Source: Trinickia dinghuensis
GTDB taxonomy: Bacteria; Pseudomonadota; Gammaproteobacteria; Burkholderiales; Burkholderiaceae
Assembly: GCF_003367175.1 (NCBI RefSeq)
Contig: NZ_QRGA01000001.1
Coordinates: 620,001-684,000 of the forward strand
DNA: 64,000 nt
Reading direction: 5' to 3'
The stretch's first letter is position 1. The number at the start of each line of letters is the position of its first letter. The notes beneath the pieces were generated by a model. The model did not search any database and was not told where the DNA came from. It saw only the letters and a program-made list of their open reading frames with translations. Positions 35,630-44,502 of the stretch are shown here, piece by piece. Position numbers and translations under genes: made by a program.

Positions 35630-38600
35630 GTGGCGCTACTGGATCGCGCGACACGAGTCGCTCGCAAAGGCTTTTTGAAAGACTGGCTGGACGAGCACAG
35701 CACCACTATTCTGACCGTCGCCGTCTGCGCGATCGCGGTCGGCATCGTCGCGTTCGGGGCAAGCCAAATCTTTGCGGCGCGAGAACTCGACGACGCTCAG
35801 ATGGCACATACATTACAAGTTCGTGACAACGTAGAAGAACTGCAAGACTTGTACGCGCAGGCCGACGCGGACTTCCTGCGTCTCGTCGCCGACCCGAACT
35901 CGCGCACGGCGCCCTGGCCCACGGCGCGGATCCAGCGCGCCGAGCAAACGCTCAATGCCCTGGCGCGGGCGTTCAGCAAGTCCGCAGCGAGCGAGCGCAG
36001 CATCGAGGAGCTGCGCTCGGCCACGCACGAATGGCAGCGCAGCATCGCCGAAACCGCGCACGGCGAAACGCCCGAGGCATCCTCGGTCGTGCTGCCGCGC
36101 GATGCGCTGCTCCTGGTCGAAGACAGCCGTCACCGCGTGGCCGTCGGCTTGCGCACGCTTGCCGCGGCGCAAAACTTGTCGGGCGACCCGCGTGCGGCGA
36201 ACATCGCCCGCCGCTACGCATCCGAGCGGACCGCGTTCGCGGCGGCGGTCGCGGCGGCGTTCGTTTTCCTCGTCTACGGCTTCCTCGCCAATCATCGTCT
36301 CGGGCTCGAGCGCGCCCGCGCACGCATTTCAAGCGAGGAAGGCGAAGCCCGCTTTCGCGAGTACTTTGAAGAGCATCCGCTGCCGATGCTCATCTACGAC
36401 GTCGAAACGCTGACGATCGCCGCCATCAACGGTGCCGCGGTGCGGCAATACGGATACGAACGTGAGGAGTTGGCCGGAATGTCGATCGCCGCATTGCGGC
36501 CGGCCGAAGAGAGCGCCGAGTTCATCGCGCGCTTCATCAAGTACGCGGCGAGGATGGGTTCGGCGAACCCATCCCCGAGTAGCGGCTCCAGCGACATGCG
36601 CACGCATGTCCGCAAAGACGGCTCGCGATTTTTCGTCGAACCGTCGTATCACTTCCTGACTTACGCGAATCGCCGCGCATGCTTCGTCGTCGCGATCGAT
36701 GTCACCGAAAAGGAAAACGCGAAGGAAGCATTGCGGCAATCGAAGCAAATGCTCGAAGCCGTGATCGACAGCGTGCCGCAGCGCATCTTCTGGAAAGACA
36801 CGGAGTCGCGCTATCTCGGATGCAACCGCGCGTTCGCACAAGATGTCGGCGTCGACGACACCTCGCAAATCGTCGGGCTCACCGACTACGACCTTCCCTG
36901 GCGCGCCGCGGCCGCCAACGCGCGCCTGCGCGATAGCGAGGTCATCCAGGCCGGGGAGGCACTCTCGAACTACGAGGAATTCTCGCCGGCGGCAAACGGC
37001 GCATGGCGATGGCTGCGCAAGACGAAGGTGCCGCTGCGCAACACGCATGGCGAGGTCATGGGCCTGCTCGCGACCTACGAAGACGTGACCGAGCGCAAGG
37101 GCATCGATCTCGCGCTTCGGCTGCGCAGCCGCGCGCTCGACGCGATCGTCAACGCCGTGCTGATCACGCGCGTCACGGAAGACGGCGAGCTGATCGAGTA
37201 TGCGAACCCCGCGTTCGAGCGCATCACCGGTCATTCCGTCGACGACGTCAAAGGGTTGGATTTCAGCTTCCTGCACGGCGACGATCGAAACCAAGAGGGG
37301 GTCGACACGATACGGCGCGCGCTGGCCGACGAGAGCGAAGTCACCACGCTGCTGCGCAGTAACCGGCGCGACGGGGCACTCGTTTGGAACCAGATCTACA
37401 TCGCGCCCGTTCGCGACGATCACGGCAGCGTCACGCATCACATCAGCGTCGTCAACGATGTCACGGAACTCGTTCAATCGCGCGATTTGCTGACGCGGCA
37501 GGCCAATTTCGATTCGCTGACGGCCTTGCCGAACCGGTACCGTCTCAACGAACGCCTCGTTCAAGCGATAAGCGACGCGGAGCGGGACGGCACGCGCGTC
37601 GCCGTCGTCTTCATGGACATCGACCACTTCAAGGACGTCAACGACAGCCTCGGGCACGGCGTCGGCGATCGCCTGCTGCGGGAAATCGGCGCGCGGCTGG
37701 GCTCGTGCGTCGGCGAGGCCGATACCGTCTCGCGCTATGGCGGCGACGAGTTCGTGATGGTGATCCGTCAGGGCGCTAACGTTGACGCTCACGCTAATGC
37801 TAATGCTAGTGCCAATACCAACACTCACAACGATCGGCTCAGCGAAGTGCTCGCGTGCGTATCGCACGCATTCGCGCGTCCCGTATGGATCGACGATACC
37901 GAATTTCACGTCGAAACGAGCATCGGCGTGGCCTGCTTCCCGACCGACGGCACCGATCCCGAAACGCTGCTGCGCCGCGCCGACCTCGCGATGTACCGGG
38001 CCAAATCGAACGGACGCAATGCGCTGCAGCACTTCATGCCGGAACTGGGCCGGCGTGCCGACGAGCGGCTGGCGCTGTCGCGCCGCATGCGCGCGGCACT
38101 CGCCAACGGCGAATTCCGTCTCGAGTATCAACCGCAGGTCGATTTACAGACGAATCGCGTGACCGGCGTCGAAGCGCTGCTGCGATGGACCGATCAGGAA
38201 CTCGGACCCGTCAGTCCCGGGACGTTCATCCCGATCGCGGAAGAAAACGGCCTCATCGTTCCAATCGGCGAATGGGTCATGCAGCAAGCCTGCTTCCAGG
38301 CGCAGGTCTGGCAAGAGACGTTGCCGGGGCTGCGGATGTCGGTCAATCTTTCGCCGCGGCAGTTTGCGAGAGGCGACATTCTGCGCGTCGTGCAGCGGGC
38401 ACTCACGCGCGCGCGCCTATCGCCGCGCCTGCTCGAGATCGAGATCACGGAAGGCGCGCTGATGACGGTCGGCGCGCTCGACGTGCTGCGTGCCTTGCGC
38501 GCGATGGACATCGATCTGGCGATCGACGATTTCGGCACCGGCTATTCGAGCTTGTCCTACATCCGCAATTTCCAAGCGGAGCGGTTGAAACTCGACATGT

Positions 38601-38845
38601 CGTTCGTATCGGGCATCGGCCGCCATCGCGAAGACGAAGTCATCACGCGCGCGATTCTCTCGCTCGGCCGTGCGCTCGGCTTCGAGGTCGTGGCCGAGGG
38701 CGTCGAAACCGAAACGCAACTCGCCTTCCTGCGCCGGCATGGCTGCAGCGTCGTGCAGGGCTATCGCTTTGCACGCGCAATGCCCGCCGCCGATGCACAC
38801 GCGTTCATCCGCCAATTCAACGAAGGCATGATGGCGTATAGCTGA
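35630..38845 (+). CDS. Membrane PAS-GGDEF-EAL cyclic-di-GMP protein
   Basis: This 1071-residue protein starts at a GTG with AGAGGAGA 7 bases upstream. Two helices (about residues 25-48 and 200-220) enclose a periplasmic helical domain, followed by three PAS domains, a GGDEF domain with intact YGGDEF (about residue 704) and an EAL domain with EALLRW, DDFGTGYSS and EGVETE. Both catalytic signatures are intact. The usual RxxD inhibitory site ahead of GGDEF reads GEAD, so product inhibition may be lost. A low-complexity Ala/Asn/Thr insert (VDAHANANASANTNTH) follows the active-site hairpin. Confidence 0.92.
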   Translation: MALLDRATRVARKGFLKDWLDEHSTTILTVAVCAIAVGIVAFGASQIFAARELDDAQMAHTLQVRDNVEELQDLYAQADADFLRLVADPNSRTAPWPTARIQRAEQTLNALARAFSKSAASERSIEELRSATHEWQRSIAETAHGETPEASSVVLPRDALLLVEDSRHRVAVGLRTLAAAQNLSGDPRAANIARRYASERTAFAAAVAAAFVFLVYGFLANHRLGLERARARISSEEGEARFREYFEEHPLPMLIYDVETLTIAAINGAAVRQYGYEREELAGMSIAALRPAEESAEFIARFIKYAARMGSANPSPSSGSSDMRTHVRKDGSRFFVEPSYHFLTYANRRACFVVAIDVTEKENAKEALRQSKQMLEAVIDSVPQRIFWKDTESRYLGCNRAFAQDVGVDDTSQIVGLTDYDLPWRAAAANARLRDSEVIQAGEALSNYEEFSPAANGAWRWLRKTKVPLRNTHGEVMGLLATYEDVTERKGIDLALRLRSRALDAIVNAVLITRVTEDGELIEYANPAFERITGHSVDDVKGLDFSFLHGDDRNQEGVDTIRRALADESEVTTLLRSNRRDGALVWNQIYIAPVRDDHGSVTHHISVVNDVTELVQSRDLLTRQANFDSLTALPNRYRLNERLVQAISDAERDGTRVAVVFMDIDHFKDVNDSLGHGVGDRLLREIGARLGSCVGEADTVSRYGGDEFVMVIRQGANVDAHANANASANTNTHNDRLSEVLACVSHAFARPVWIDDTEFHVETSIGVACFPTDGTDPETLLRRADLAMYRAKSNGRNALQHFMPELGRRADERLALSRRMRAALANGEFRLEYQPQVDLQTNRVTGVEALLRWTDQELGPVSPGTFIPIAEENGLIVPIGEWVMQQACFQAQVWQETLPGLRMSVNLSPRQFARGDILRVVQRALTRARLSPRLLEIEITEGALMTVGALDVLRALRAMDIDLAIDDFGTGYSSLSYIRNFQAERLKLDMSFVSGIGRHREDEVITRAILSLGRALGFEVVAEGVETETQLAFLRRHGCSVVQGYRFARAMPAADAHAFIRQFNEGMMAYS
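37774..37830 (+). repeat. Hexanucleotide low-complexity repeat inside the GGDEF domain
   Basis: GCTAAT, GCTAAT, GCTAGT, GCCAAT, ACCAAC units encode an Ala/Asn/Thr run in a loop of the diguanylate cyclase domain. In-frame 6-bp units can expand or contract without a frameshift. Confidence 0.6.
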
Positions 38846-38947
38846 GGCGGATCAGCGGCCCCGGCTCGGCGGCGATCCACGACGGCGCGCAACGACAACC
38901 AGTACAATCTCGCCGCATCACCGCAACGAACGCATCCGCGCCACACC

Positions 38948-39964
38948 ATGACCGAATCATCAGGCGATCTCGTGCTCGTCACGGGCGCATCGGGCTTCGT
39001 CGGCTCCGCCGTCGCCCGCGCGGCGCTCGCACGCGGCATGCGCGTGCGCGTGCTTGTGCGCGCAACGAGCCCGCGCAAGAACGTCGAATCGCTCGACGCC
39101 GAAATCGTCGTCGGCGATATGCGCGACGAGCAATCGATGCGCGCGGCCCTGCGCGGCGTGCGATACCTCATGCACGTGGCCGCCGACTACCGGCTCTGGG
39201 CACCCGATCCGTCCGAAATCGAGCGCGCCAATCTCGAAGGCACCGAAGCGACGATGCGGGCCGCGCTCGCGGAGGGCGTCGAGCGCATCGTCTATACGAG
39301 CAGCGTCGCAACCTTGAAGGTCACGAGCGAAGGCCGCGTGGCCGACGAAACTTCGCCGCTCACGGCGCAGCAGGCCATCGGCGTCTACAAGCGCAGCAAG
39401 GTGCTGGCCGAGCGCGCCGTCGAGCGGATGATCGAACGCGATCGGCTGCCCGCCGTCATCGTCAACCCGTCGACGCCGATCGGCCCGCGCGACGTGCGCC
39501 CGACACCGACGGGCCGCATCATCGTCGAAGCCGCGCTCGGCAAGATTCCGGCCTTCGTCGATACGGGCTTGAATCTCGTCCACGTCGACGATGTCGCCGA
39601 GGGCCATTTGCTCGCGCTCGAGCGCGGGCGAATCGGAGAGCGCTACATTCTCGGCGGCGAGAATCTGCCCTTGCAGCGCATGCTCGCCGACATCGCCAAG
39701 GAAACGGGCCGCAAGCCGCCGACGATCAGCCTGCCGCGCTGGCCGCTTTACCCATTGGCGGTCGGCGCCGAATGCGTGGCCAAGCTCACGAAGCGCGAGC
39801 CCTTCGTGACTGTCGACGGGCTCAAGATGTCGAAGAACAAGATGTATTTCACGTCGGCCAAGGCCGAGCGCGAAATCGGCTATCGCGCACGGCCCTACCT
39901 CGACGGACTGCGCGACGCGCTGCAATGGTTCCAAGAAGCCGGATACTTGAAGGGCAAGCACTGA
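38948..39964 (+). CDS. hpnA: Hopanoid-associated NAD-dependent sugar epimerase HpnA
   Basis: This 338-residue short-chain dehydrogenase-like protein has an N-terminal Rossmann motif (VTGASGFVGSAV), a YxxxK active-site pair in GVYKRSK and a conserved NPSTPIGPRDVRPTPTG block that is typical of HpnA. It is thought to act on a sugar or side chain of extended hopanoids. The exact reaction is not settled. hpnB, ispH and hpnH nearby support the assignment. Confidence 0.9.
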   Translation: MTESSGDLVLVTGASGFVGSAVARAALARGMRVRVLVRATSPRKNVESLDAEIVVGDMRDEQSMRAALRGVRYLMHVAADYRLWAPDPSEIERANLEGTEATMRAALAEGVERIVYTSSVATLKVTSEGRVADETSPLTAQQAIGVYKRSKVLAERAVERMIERDRLPAVIVNPSTPIGPRDVRPTPTGRIIVEAALGKIPAFVDTGLNLVHVDDVAEGHLLALERGRIGERYILGGENLPLQRMLADIAKETGRKPPTISLPRWPLYPLAVGAECVAKLTKREPFVTVDGLKMSKNKMYFTSAKAEREIGYRARPYLDGLRDALQWFQEAGYLKGKH

Positions 39965-40069
39965 TGCGGTCGCGGCGCGTGCATTTTGTTACAACTCGCC
40001 GGCGTCGCTCCCGGATGCAAGCGGCGAGCAGCCGGTAGAATCGCGTCTCTTTGCTTGAGATTGACCGGC

Positions 40070-40582
40070 ATGAACCTGGAAGAACAGATCGGCGCGATCG
40101 ACGCGCAAGTCGATCGGCTCAGCGAACTCGTCCGGCTGACGCAAGCCGCGGCCGAGCAAGCTCAGGCCGAGCGCACCGAAGCGCAAGACGCCGCGCAGGC
40201 GGCCGTTGCAGCCGCCGCCGTAGCCCACGAAACGAACGACGAGAAAACGAACGACGAGAAGCCCACGCTGCGTGTGGCGCGTCCTTCGCACAACGAACTG
40301 ACACTGAGCATCGGCGAGCAAACCGTCACGCTGCACCCCGAGCAAATCGGTCAATTGATCGAGGAGCTGGCGAACGCGCGCGCCTCGATGACCCCGGAGC
40401 CGCCAATGGGCATCCCGGCCGGCTGGCGCTTCGCGTCGACGAAAAATCCGGTCGTGGCGATGCAAAAGCAAGCCAACGGCGATCGTCTGTTGATTGCGCG
40501 GCATACGGGCCACGGCTGGGTGCCGTTCACGTTCTCGCCCGAAGCCGCCGTCCAGCTTTACATGATGCTCACGCAGCGATAG
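40070..40582 (+). CDS. Uncharacterised protein in the hopanoid cluster
   Basis: This 170-residue protein has an N-terminal coiled coil (residues 1-45, heptads of Leu/Ala/Glu), a short repeat linker (TNDEKTNDEK) and a compact C-terminal part (about residues 75-170). I do not recognise a family. It has no signal or membrane segment, so it should be cytosolic. It starts about 105 bp after hpnA and converges with hpnB, ending 9 bp apart. TAGAAT at 40037 resembles a -10 box, suggesting its own promoter. Confidence 0.75.
   Translation: MNLEEQIGAIDAQVDRLSELVRLTQAAAEQAQAERTEAQDAAQAAVAAAAVAHETNDEKTNDEKPTLRVARPSHNELTLSIGEQTVTLHPEQIGQLIEELANARASMTPEPPMGIPAGWRFASTKNPVVAMQKQANGDRLLIARHTGHGWVPFTFSPEAAVQLYMMLTQR
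40230..40259 (+). repeat. Two-unit 15-bp in-frame repeat
   Basis: Two near-identical 15-bp units encode TNDEK twice in the linker of the unknown protein. It is probably a recent slippage duplication. Confidence 0.65.
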
Positions 40583-40591
40583 CGGGCCGCT

Positions 40592-41773
40592 TCACCCGCC
40601 TTGCGCGGGTGCCTGCACGCGCGCCTTCCATTGGCCGCCCTTGCCGCGCCAATATCGAATGGCCGAAGCCAACGTCGCGCCGACGTAAAACAGCGCCACG
40701 AGCGGCAGCGCCGGGGCCCACCACGGCGAACGGCCGTAATAGCGGAGCATCGGCGCATAGGCGCAGCACATGGCAGCCCATGCCAGCCACGCCGGCCAAC
40801 CCAGCGCGCCGAGCACCAGCGCGACGACGGGCGGCGCGAGGTAAATCACCGTCATCCCGACCAGCGTGCCGAGCAGCAGCAGCGGCGAATAGCGCAATTG
40901 CGTGAAGGCCGTGCGCGCGATCATGTTCCAGATCTCGCCGGGGCCGTCGTAAGGGCGCAGCGAACGGCTGTTCGCCGCGACGTCGAGCCGAATCGCATGG
41001 CCGCCCTGGCCGCGATGCTTGATCAGTGCCGCCAGCGTACAGTCGTCGATCAGCGCCGCGCGAATCGCCTCCATGCCGCCGGCCTCCTCGAGCGCCGCGC
41101 GCTTCACCAGCATGCAGCCGCCGGCCGCCGCCGCCGTCTTGTTGCGCGGGTTGTTGACCCGGCTGAACGGATAGAGCTTGGCGAAGAAGAAGACGAACGC
41201 CGGAATCAACGCCTTCTCCCAGAGGGAATCGCAACGCAGCCGCACCATCAGCGAGACGAGGTCGCGCCGTTCGGTCGCCGCGCGCGCAACGAGCTGCTCC
41301 ACGGCATCGGCCGGATGCGCGATGTCAGCATCGGTCAGCAGCAGGTAATCGGCCGGAAGCCCGCGCGAGCCGATGGCGGCGACGCCTTGCGATTGCGCCC
41401 ACACTTTGCCTGACCACCCGGACGGCAGCGGTTCGGCCTTGAGCACCGTCAAGCGCTCGGGCTTACCCAGTGCCAGCGCCGCTGCGCGCGCGCACTCGGC
41501 GGTGCCGTCGGTGCTGTGATCGTCGACGACGATCACATGGAATTCGCCTTTGTACGCTTGTTCGAGCAGGGACGTGACGGCCGCGCCGATCACGTCGGCC
41601 TCGTTACGGGCCGGCACGACGGCCACGACCGCGGGCCAGGCCTCGATCGCGGCGATTGCATCGCCGGCGATCGGCGGTGCGCAGCGCGTGCGCCAAAACC
41701 CGCCCCGCGCGAACAGCAAGACGCACCAGATGACGAGCGAGAGGACGGACAAGCCAAAGAGGGCGACGGTCAT
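40592..41773 (-). CDS. hpnB: Hopene-associated glycosyltransferase HpnB
   Basis: This 393-residue protein has an N-terminal membrane helix, a GT2 catalytic domain (VVAVVPARNEADVIG, VVDDHSTDGTAE, LLTDADI as the metal-binding DxD region) and several C-terminal helices. The wording WSGKVWAQSQG and PFSRVNNPRNKTAAAAGGCMLV is typical of HpnB. It should add or process a sugar on a hopanoid at the cytoplasmic membrane face. Paired TGCGTAAT repeats lie upstream. Confidence 0.9.
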   Translation of the reverse strand: MTVALFGLSVLSLVIWCVLLFARGGFWRTRCAPPIAGDAIAAIEAWPAVVAVVPARNEADVIGAAVTSLLEQAYKGEFHVIVVDDHSTDGTAECARAAALALGKPERLTVLKAEPLPSGWSGKVWAQSQGVAAIGSRGLPADYLLLTDADIAHPADAVEQLVARAATERRDLVSLMVRLRCDSLWEKALIPAFVFFFAKLYPFSRVNNPRNKTAAAAGGCMLVKRAALEEAGGMEAIRAALIDDCTLAALIKHRGQGGHAIRLDVAANSRSLRPYDGPGEIWNMIARTAFTQLRYSPLLLLGTLVGMTVIYLAPPVVALVLGALGWPAWLAWAAMCCAYAPMLRYYGRSPWWAPALPLVALFYVGATLASAIRYWRGKGGQWKARVQAPAQGG

Positions 41774-42179
41774 GCGATGAAATGAAATTGAAAGAATAGG
41801 TGCGAAATACGATGACTACGGCGGCGACACGCAATGTTTGCGTAATGTCTGCGTAATATCATGGAAACAACAATGTAATAGCGGCGCAGCCCGGATGTAA
41901 CCTAAACGTGGCCGAACCCGCCGAGTCCGCTAGTTTAGCGGCTTGCCGGGCATGTTGGCTGCCGGCTTGCTGAACATGGGCCGGGCCGGCACGCTGACAT
42001 TCTTGCAACGCCCGACTGCCCGGCCGGAAGCGTTCGCGGCCTGATAGCGTTAGAATGCGCGTTTGGGTTGGTTTGCCGGCTTTCACGCCCGCGTTCTTAA
42101 TAATAGTTGGAGTCTGGGCGATCACGCTGCTAAACGGCAGGCGGCTCGATACCCCGATTCGGTCGGAGTTCGCCATACC
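41774..42179. other. Divergent hpnB-ispH control region
   Basis: This 406-bp gap between divergent genes has no convincing coding sequence. It holds an 11-bp direct repeat near hpnB and a GTTAGAATG box at 42049-42057 that resembles a -10 element for ispH. A GC-rich segment near 41940-42000 could form hairpins. Confidence 0.5.
41839..41857. promoter_or_regulatory. TGCGTAAT direct repeat upstream of hpnB
   Basis: TGCGTAAT occurs at 41839-41846 and 41850-41857, 11 bp apart, 66-84 bp upstream of the hpnB ATG. The helical-turn spacing fits a tandem protein-binding site. Confidence 0.35.
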
Positions 42180-43124
42180 ATGCGAGTCATCCTTGCTCAG
42201 CCCCGCGGCTTTTGTGCGGGTGTCGTCCGCGCGATCGAGATCGTCGATCGTGCGTTGCAACGGCACGGGGCGCCTGTGTACGTGCGCCATGAAATCGTGC
42301 ACAACCGGCACGTCGTCGAAAATCTGCGCAGCAAGGGCGCGCGTTTCGTCGAGGAACTCGATGAGGTTCCGCACGGCGCGGTTGCCATTTTCAGCGCCCA
42401 CGGCGTGGCGCAAAGCGTGGAACGCGATGCGCAGGAGCGTGGGCTCGACGTCCTTGACGCCACGTGCCCGCTCGTCACGAAGGTACACGTGCAAGGCCGC
42501 CAATACGTCGCGGCCGGCCGCACCCTGATTTTGATCGGCCACGCCGGGCACCCCGAAGTCGAGGGCACGATCGGGCAAATTCCGGGCAAGGTGCTGCTCG
42601 TTCAAAGCGAGGCCGAGGTCGCCAAGCTCGATTTGCCTGACGATACGCCGCTCGCCTACGTCACGCAAACCACGCTGTCGGTCGACGATACGCGCGGCAT
42701 CATCGAAGCGCTGATGCGGCGTTTCAGCAACATCGTCGGGCCGGACACGCGCGACATTTGCTACGCGACGCAAAACCGGCAAGCCGCTGTCCGCGAGTTG
42801 AGCGCGCAAGTCGATGTGCTGCTCGTCGTCGGCGCGACGAACAGCTCGAACTCGAATCGCCTGCGCGAAATCGGTGCCGAAACGGGCGTGCCGAGCTATC
42901 TCGTCGCGGACGGCTCCGAGCTCAAGCCCGAATGGTTCGCCCATGCGCAAGCGGTCGGTATCACGGCCGGTGCGTCGGCACCCGAGGAAATGGTAGAGCA
43001 CGTCATTGACGCGCTGCGCGCGCTGGGCCACGTCGAAGTCTCGACGATGGACGGCCGCGAAGAAAAAGTCGAATTCAAGCTGCCGGCGAAGCTCCTCGAG
43101 CCCGTCGCGGCACGTCAAGTTTAA
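42180..43124 (+). CDS. ispH: 4-hydroxy-3-methylbut-2-enyl diphosphate reductase IspH
   Basis: This 314-residue enzyme carries the three 4Fe-4S ligands Cys12 (RGFCAGV), Cys96 (ATCPLV) and Cys193 (CYATQNR), plus HEIVHN, SAHGV and HPEVEG substrate-binding motifs. It makes IPP and DMAPP in the last step of the MEP pathway. Squalene and hence hopanoids are built from these, so linkage to hpn genes makes metabolic sense. It lies 10 bp ahead of hpnH. An upstream in-frame extension is not supported by family length. Confidence 0.96.
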   Translation: MRVILAQPRGFCAGVVRAIEIVDRALQRHGAPVYVRHEIVHNRHVVENLRSKGARFVEELDEVPHGAVAIFSAHGVAQSVERDAQERGLDVLDATCPLVTKVHVQGRQYVAAGRTLILIGHAGHPEVEGTIGQIPGKVLLVQSEAEVAKLDLPDDTPLAYVTQTTLSVDDTRGIIEALMRRFSNIVGPDTRDICYATQNRQAAVRELSAQVDVLLVVGATNSSNSNRLREIGAETGVPSYLVADGSELKPEWFAHAQAVGITAGASAPEEMVEHVIDALRALGHVEVSTMDGREEKVEFKLPAKLLEPVAARQV

Positions 43125-43134
43125 GGAGGTTGCC

Positions 43135-44286
43135 TTGTCGATCCCTCTGTTGCAAAAAGTTCGCGTTGGTGCCTATATCACGCGTCAACATTTCACCGGT
43201 AACAAGCGCTATCCGCTCGCGCTGATGCTCGAGCCGCTCTTCCGCTGCAACTTGGCTTGCAACGGCTGCGGCAAGATCGATTACCCGGATCCCATCCTCA
43301 ATCAGCGTCTGTCGGTCGAGGAATGTCTCGGCGCCGTCGACGAGTGCGGGGCGCCCGTCGTGTCGATCGCCGGCGGCGAACCGCTGCTGCACAAGGAAAT
43401 GCCCACGATCGTCAAGGGCATCATCGCGCGCAAGAAGTTCGTCTATCTGTGCACGAACGCGCTGCTGATGGAAAAGAAGATGGACGACTACCAGCCGAGC
43501 CCGTACTTCGTCTGGTCCGTCCACCTCGACGGCGACCAAGCGATGCACGATCACTCGGTGTCGCAAGAAGGCGTCTACGAGAAGGCCGTTGCCGCGATTC
43601 GCGAAGCGAAGCGCCGCGGCTTCCGCGTCAACATCAACTGCACGCTGTTCAACGACGCCAAGCCCGAGCGCGTGGCGGCGTTCTTCGATACGCTCGGCCC
43701 GATGGGCGTCGACGGCATTACCGTCTCGCCCGGCTATGCCTACGAGCGCGCCCCCGATCAGCAGCACTTCCTCAATCGCGACAAGACGAAGCAGCTCTTC
43801 CGCGAAATCTTCAAGCGCGGCAACCGCGGCAAGAACTGGTCGTTCAGCCAATCGGCGATGTTCCTCGACTTCCTCGCCGGCAACCAGACTTACCACTGCA
43901 CGCCCTGGGGCAACCCGGCGCGCACGGTGTTCGGCTGGCAGCGTCCGTGCTACCTCGTTGGCGAAGGCTACGCGAAGAGCTTCAAGGAACTGATGGAAGA
44001 GACCGACTGGGACGCGTATGGCACCGGCAACTACGAAAAGTGCGCCGACTGCATGGTCCATAGCGGCTTCGAAGCGACGGCCGTGATGGACACCGTCGCC
44101 CATCCGCTGAAAGCACTGGGCGTAAGCTTGCGCGGCCCGAAGATCGAAGGCGCGTTCTCGAAGGATATTCCGCTCGACAAGCAGCGTCCGGCCGAATACG
44201 TCTTCTCGCGCCACGTCGAGATCAAGCTCGAGGAAATCAAGCACTCGGCCAACTCGAAGAACGCGCGCGCGGCTGCGGCGCACTGA
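43135..44286 (+). CDS. hpnH: Adenosylhopane synthase, radical SAM protein HpnH
   Basis: This 383-residue radical SAM enzyme has the CNLACNGC (CxxxCxxC) cluster site near residue 39 and a C-terminal domain with CADCMVHSGFE. HpnH joins the 5'-deoxyadenosyl group to diploptene, the first step to extended C35 hopanoids. The start is a TTG at 43135, set by AAGGAGG a few bases before it; translation follows closely on ispH, so the two form an operon. A strong terminator follows. Confidence 0.95.
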   Translation: MSIPLLQKVRVGAYITRQHFTGNKRYPLALMLEPLFRCNLACNGCGKIDYPDPILNQRLSVEECLGAVDECGAPVVSIAGGEPLLHKEMPTIVKGIIARKKFVYLCTNALLMEKKMDDYQPSPYFVWSVHLDGDQAMHDHSVSQEGVYEKAVAAIREAKRRGFRVNINCTLFNDAKPERVAAFFDTLGPMGVDGITVSPGYAYERAPDQQHFLNRDKTKQLFREIFKRGNRGKNWSFSQSAMFLDFLAGNQTYHCTPWGNPARTVFGWQRPCYLVGEGYAKSFKELMEETDWDAYGTGNYEKCADCMVHSGFEATAVMDTVAHPLKALGVSLRGPKIEGAFSKDIPLDKQRPAEYVFSRHVEIKLEEIKHSANSKNARAAAAH

Positions 44287-44331
44287 AAACCGAAGCGTAA
44301 CCGGACGAATCGTTCGGACACCTTCATGAAA

Positions 44332-44373
44332 GCGGCGCGGTCCCCACCAAGGGGCCGCGCCGCTTTGCTTTAG
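44332..44373 (+). terminator. hpnH terminator
   Basis: GCGGCGCGG-T-CCCC (44332-44345) pairs with GGGG-CCGCGCCGC (44351-44363) with one bulged T and a 5-base loop. TTTGCTTTAG follows. It lies 45 bp after the hpnH stop. Confidence 0.8.
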
Positions 44374-44502
44374 TCGCTCATTTGCCGGTCATCGAGTTCG
44401 CGGCATCCCCGCCGGCATGGGGGTTCAGACTAAGCGGATCCCGCCGGTCCATGGAGTATTCTTACGCCTGCCATACGGCGTTTTGCATCCCTTCGGTCGA
44501 CC

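Noticed and set aside
36329-38131. 600-codon minus-strand frame opposite the GGDEF-EAL gene
   Set aside because: It is the mirror of a coding strand with intact GGDEF and EAL motifs; the composition is typical of an antisense shadow.
38960-39961. 333-codon minus-strand frame opposite hpnA
   Set aside because: It is almost exactly co-extensive with hpnA and has no family resemblance.
40593-40611. CACCCGC/GCGGGTG hairpin at the hpnB 3' end
   Set aside because: It lies inside hpnB codons and has no U-tract, so it may be only coding sequence.
42055-42528. Plus-strand frame starting upstream of ispH in another phase
   Set aside because: It overlaps ispH out of frame and has Ser/Arg-rich content without a domain.
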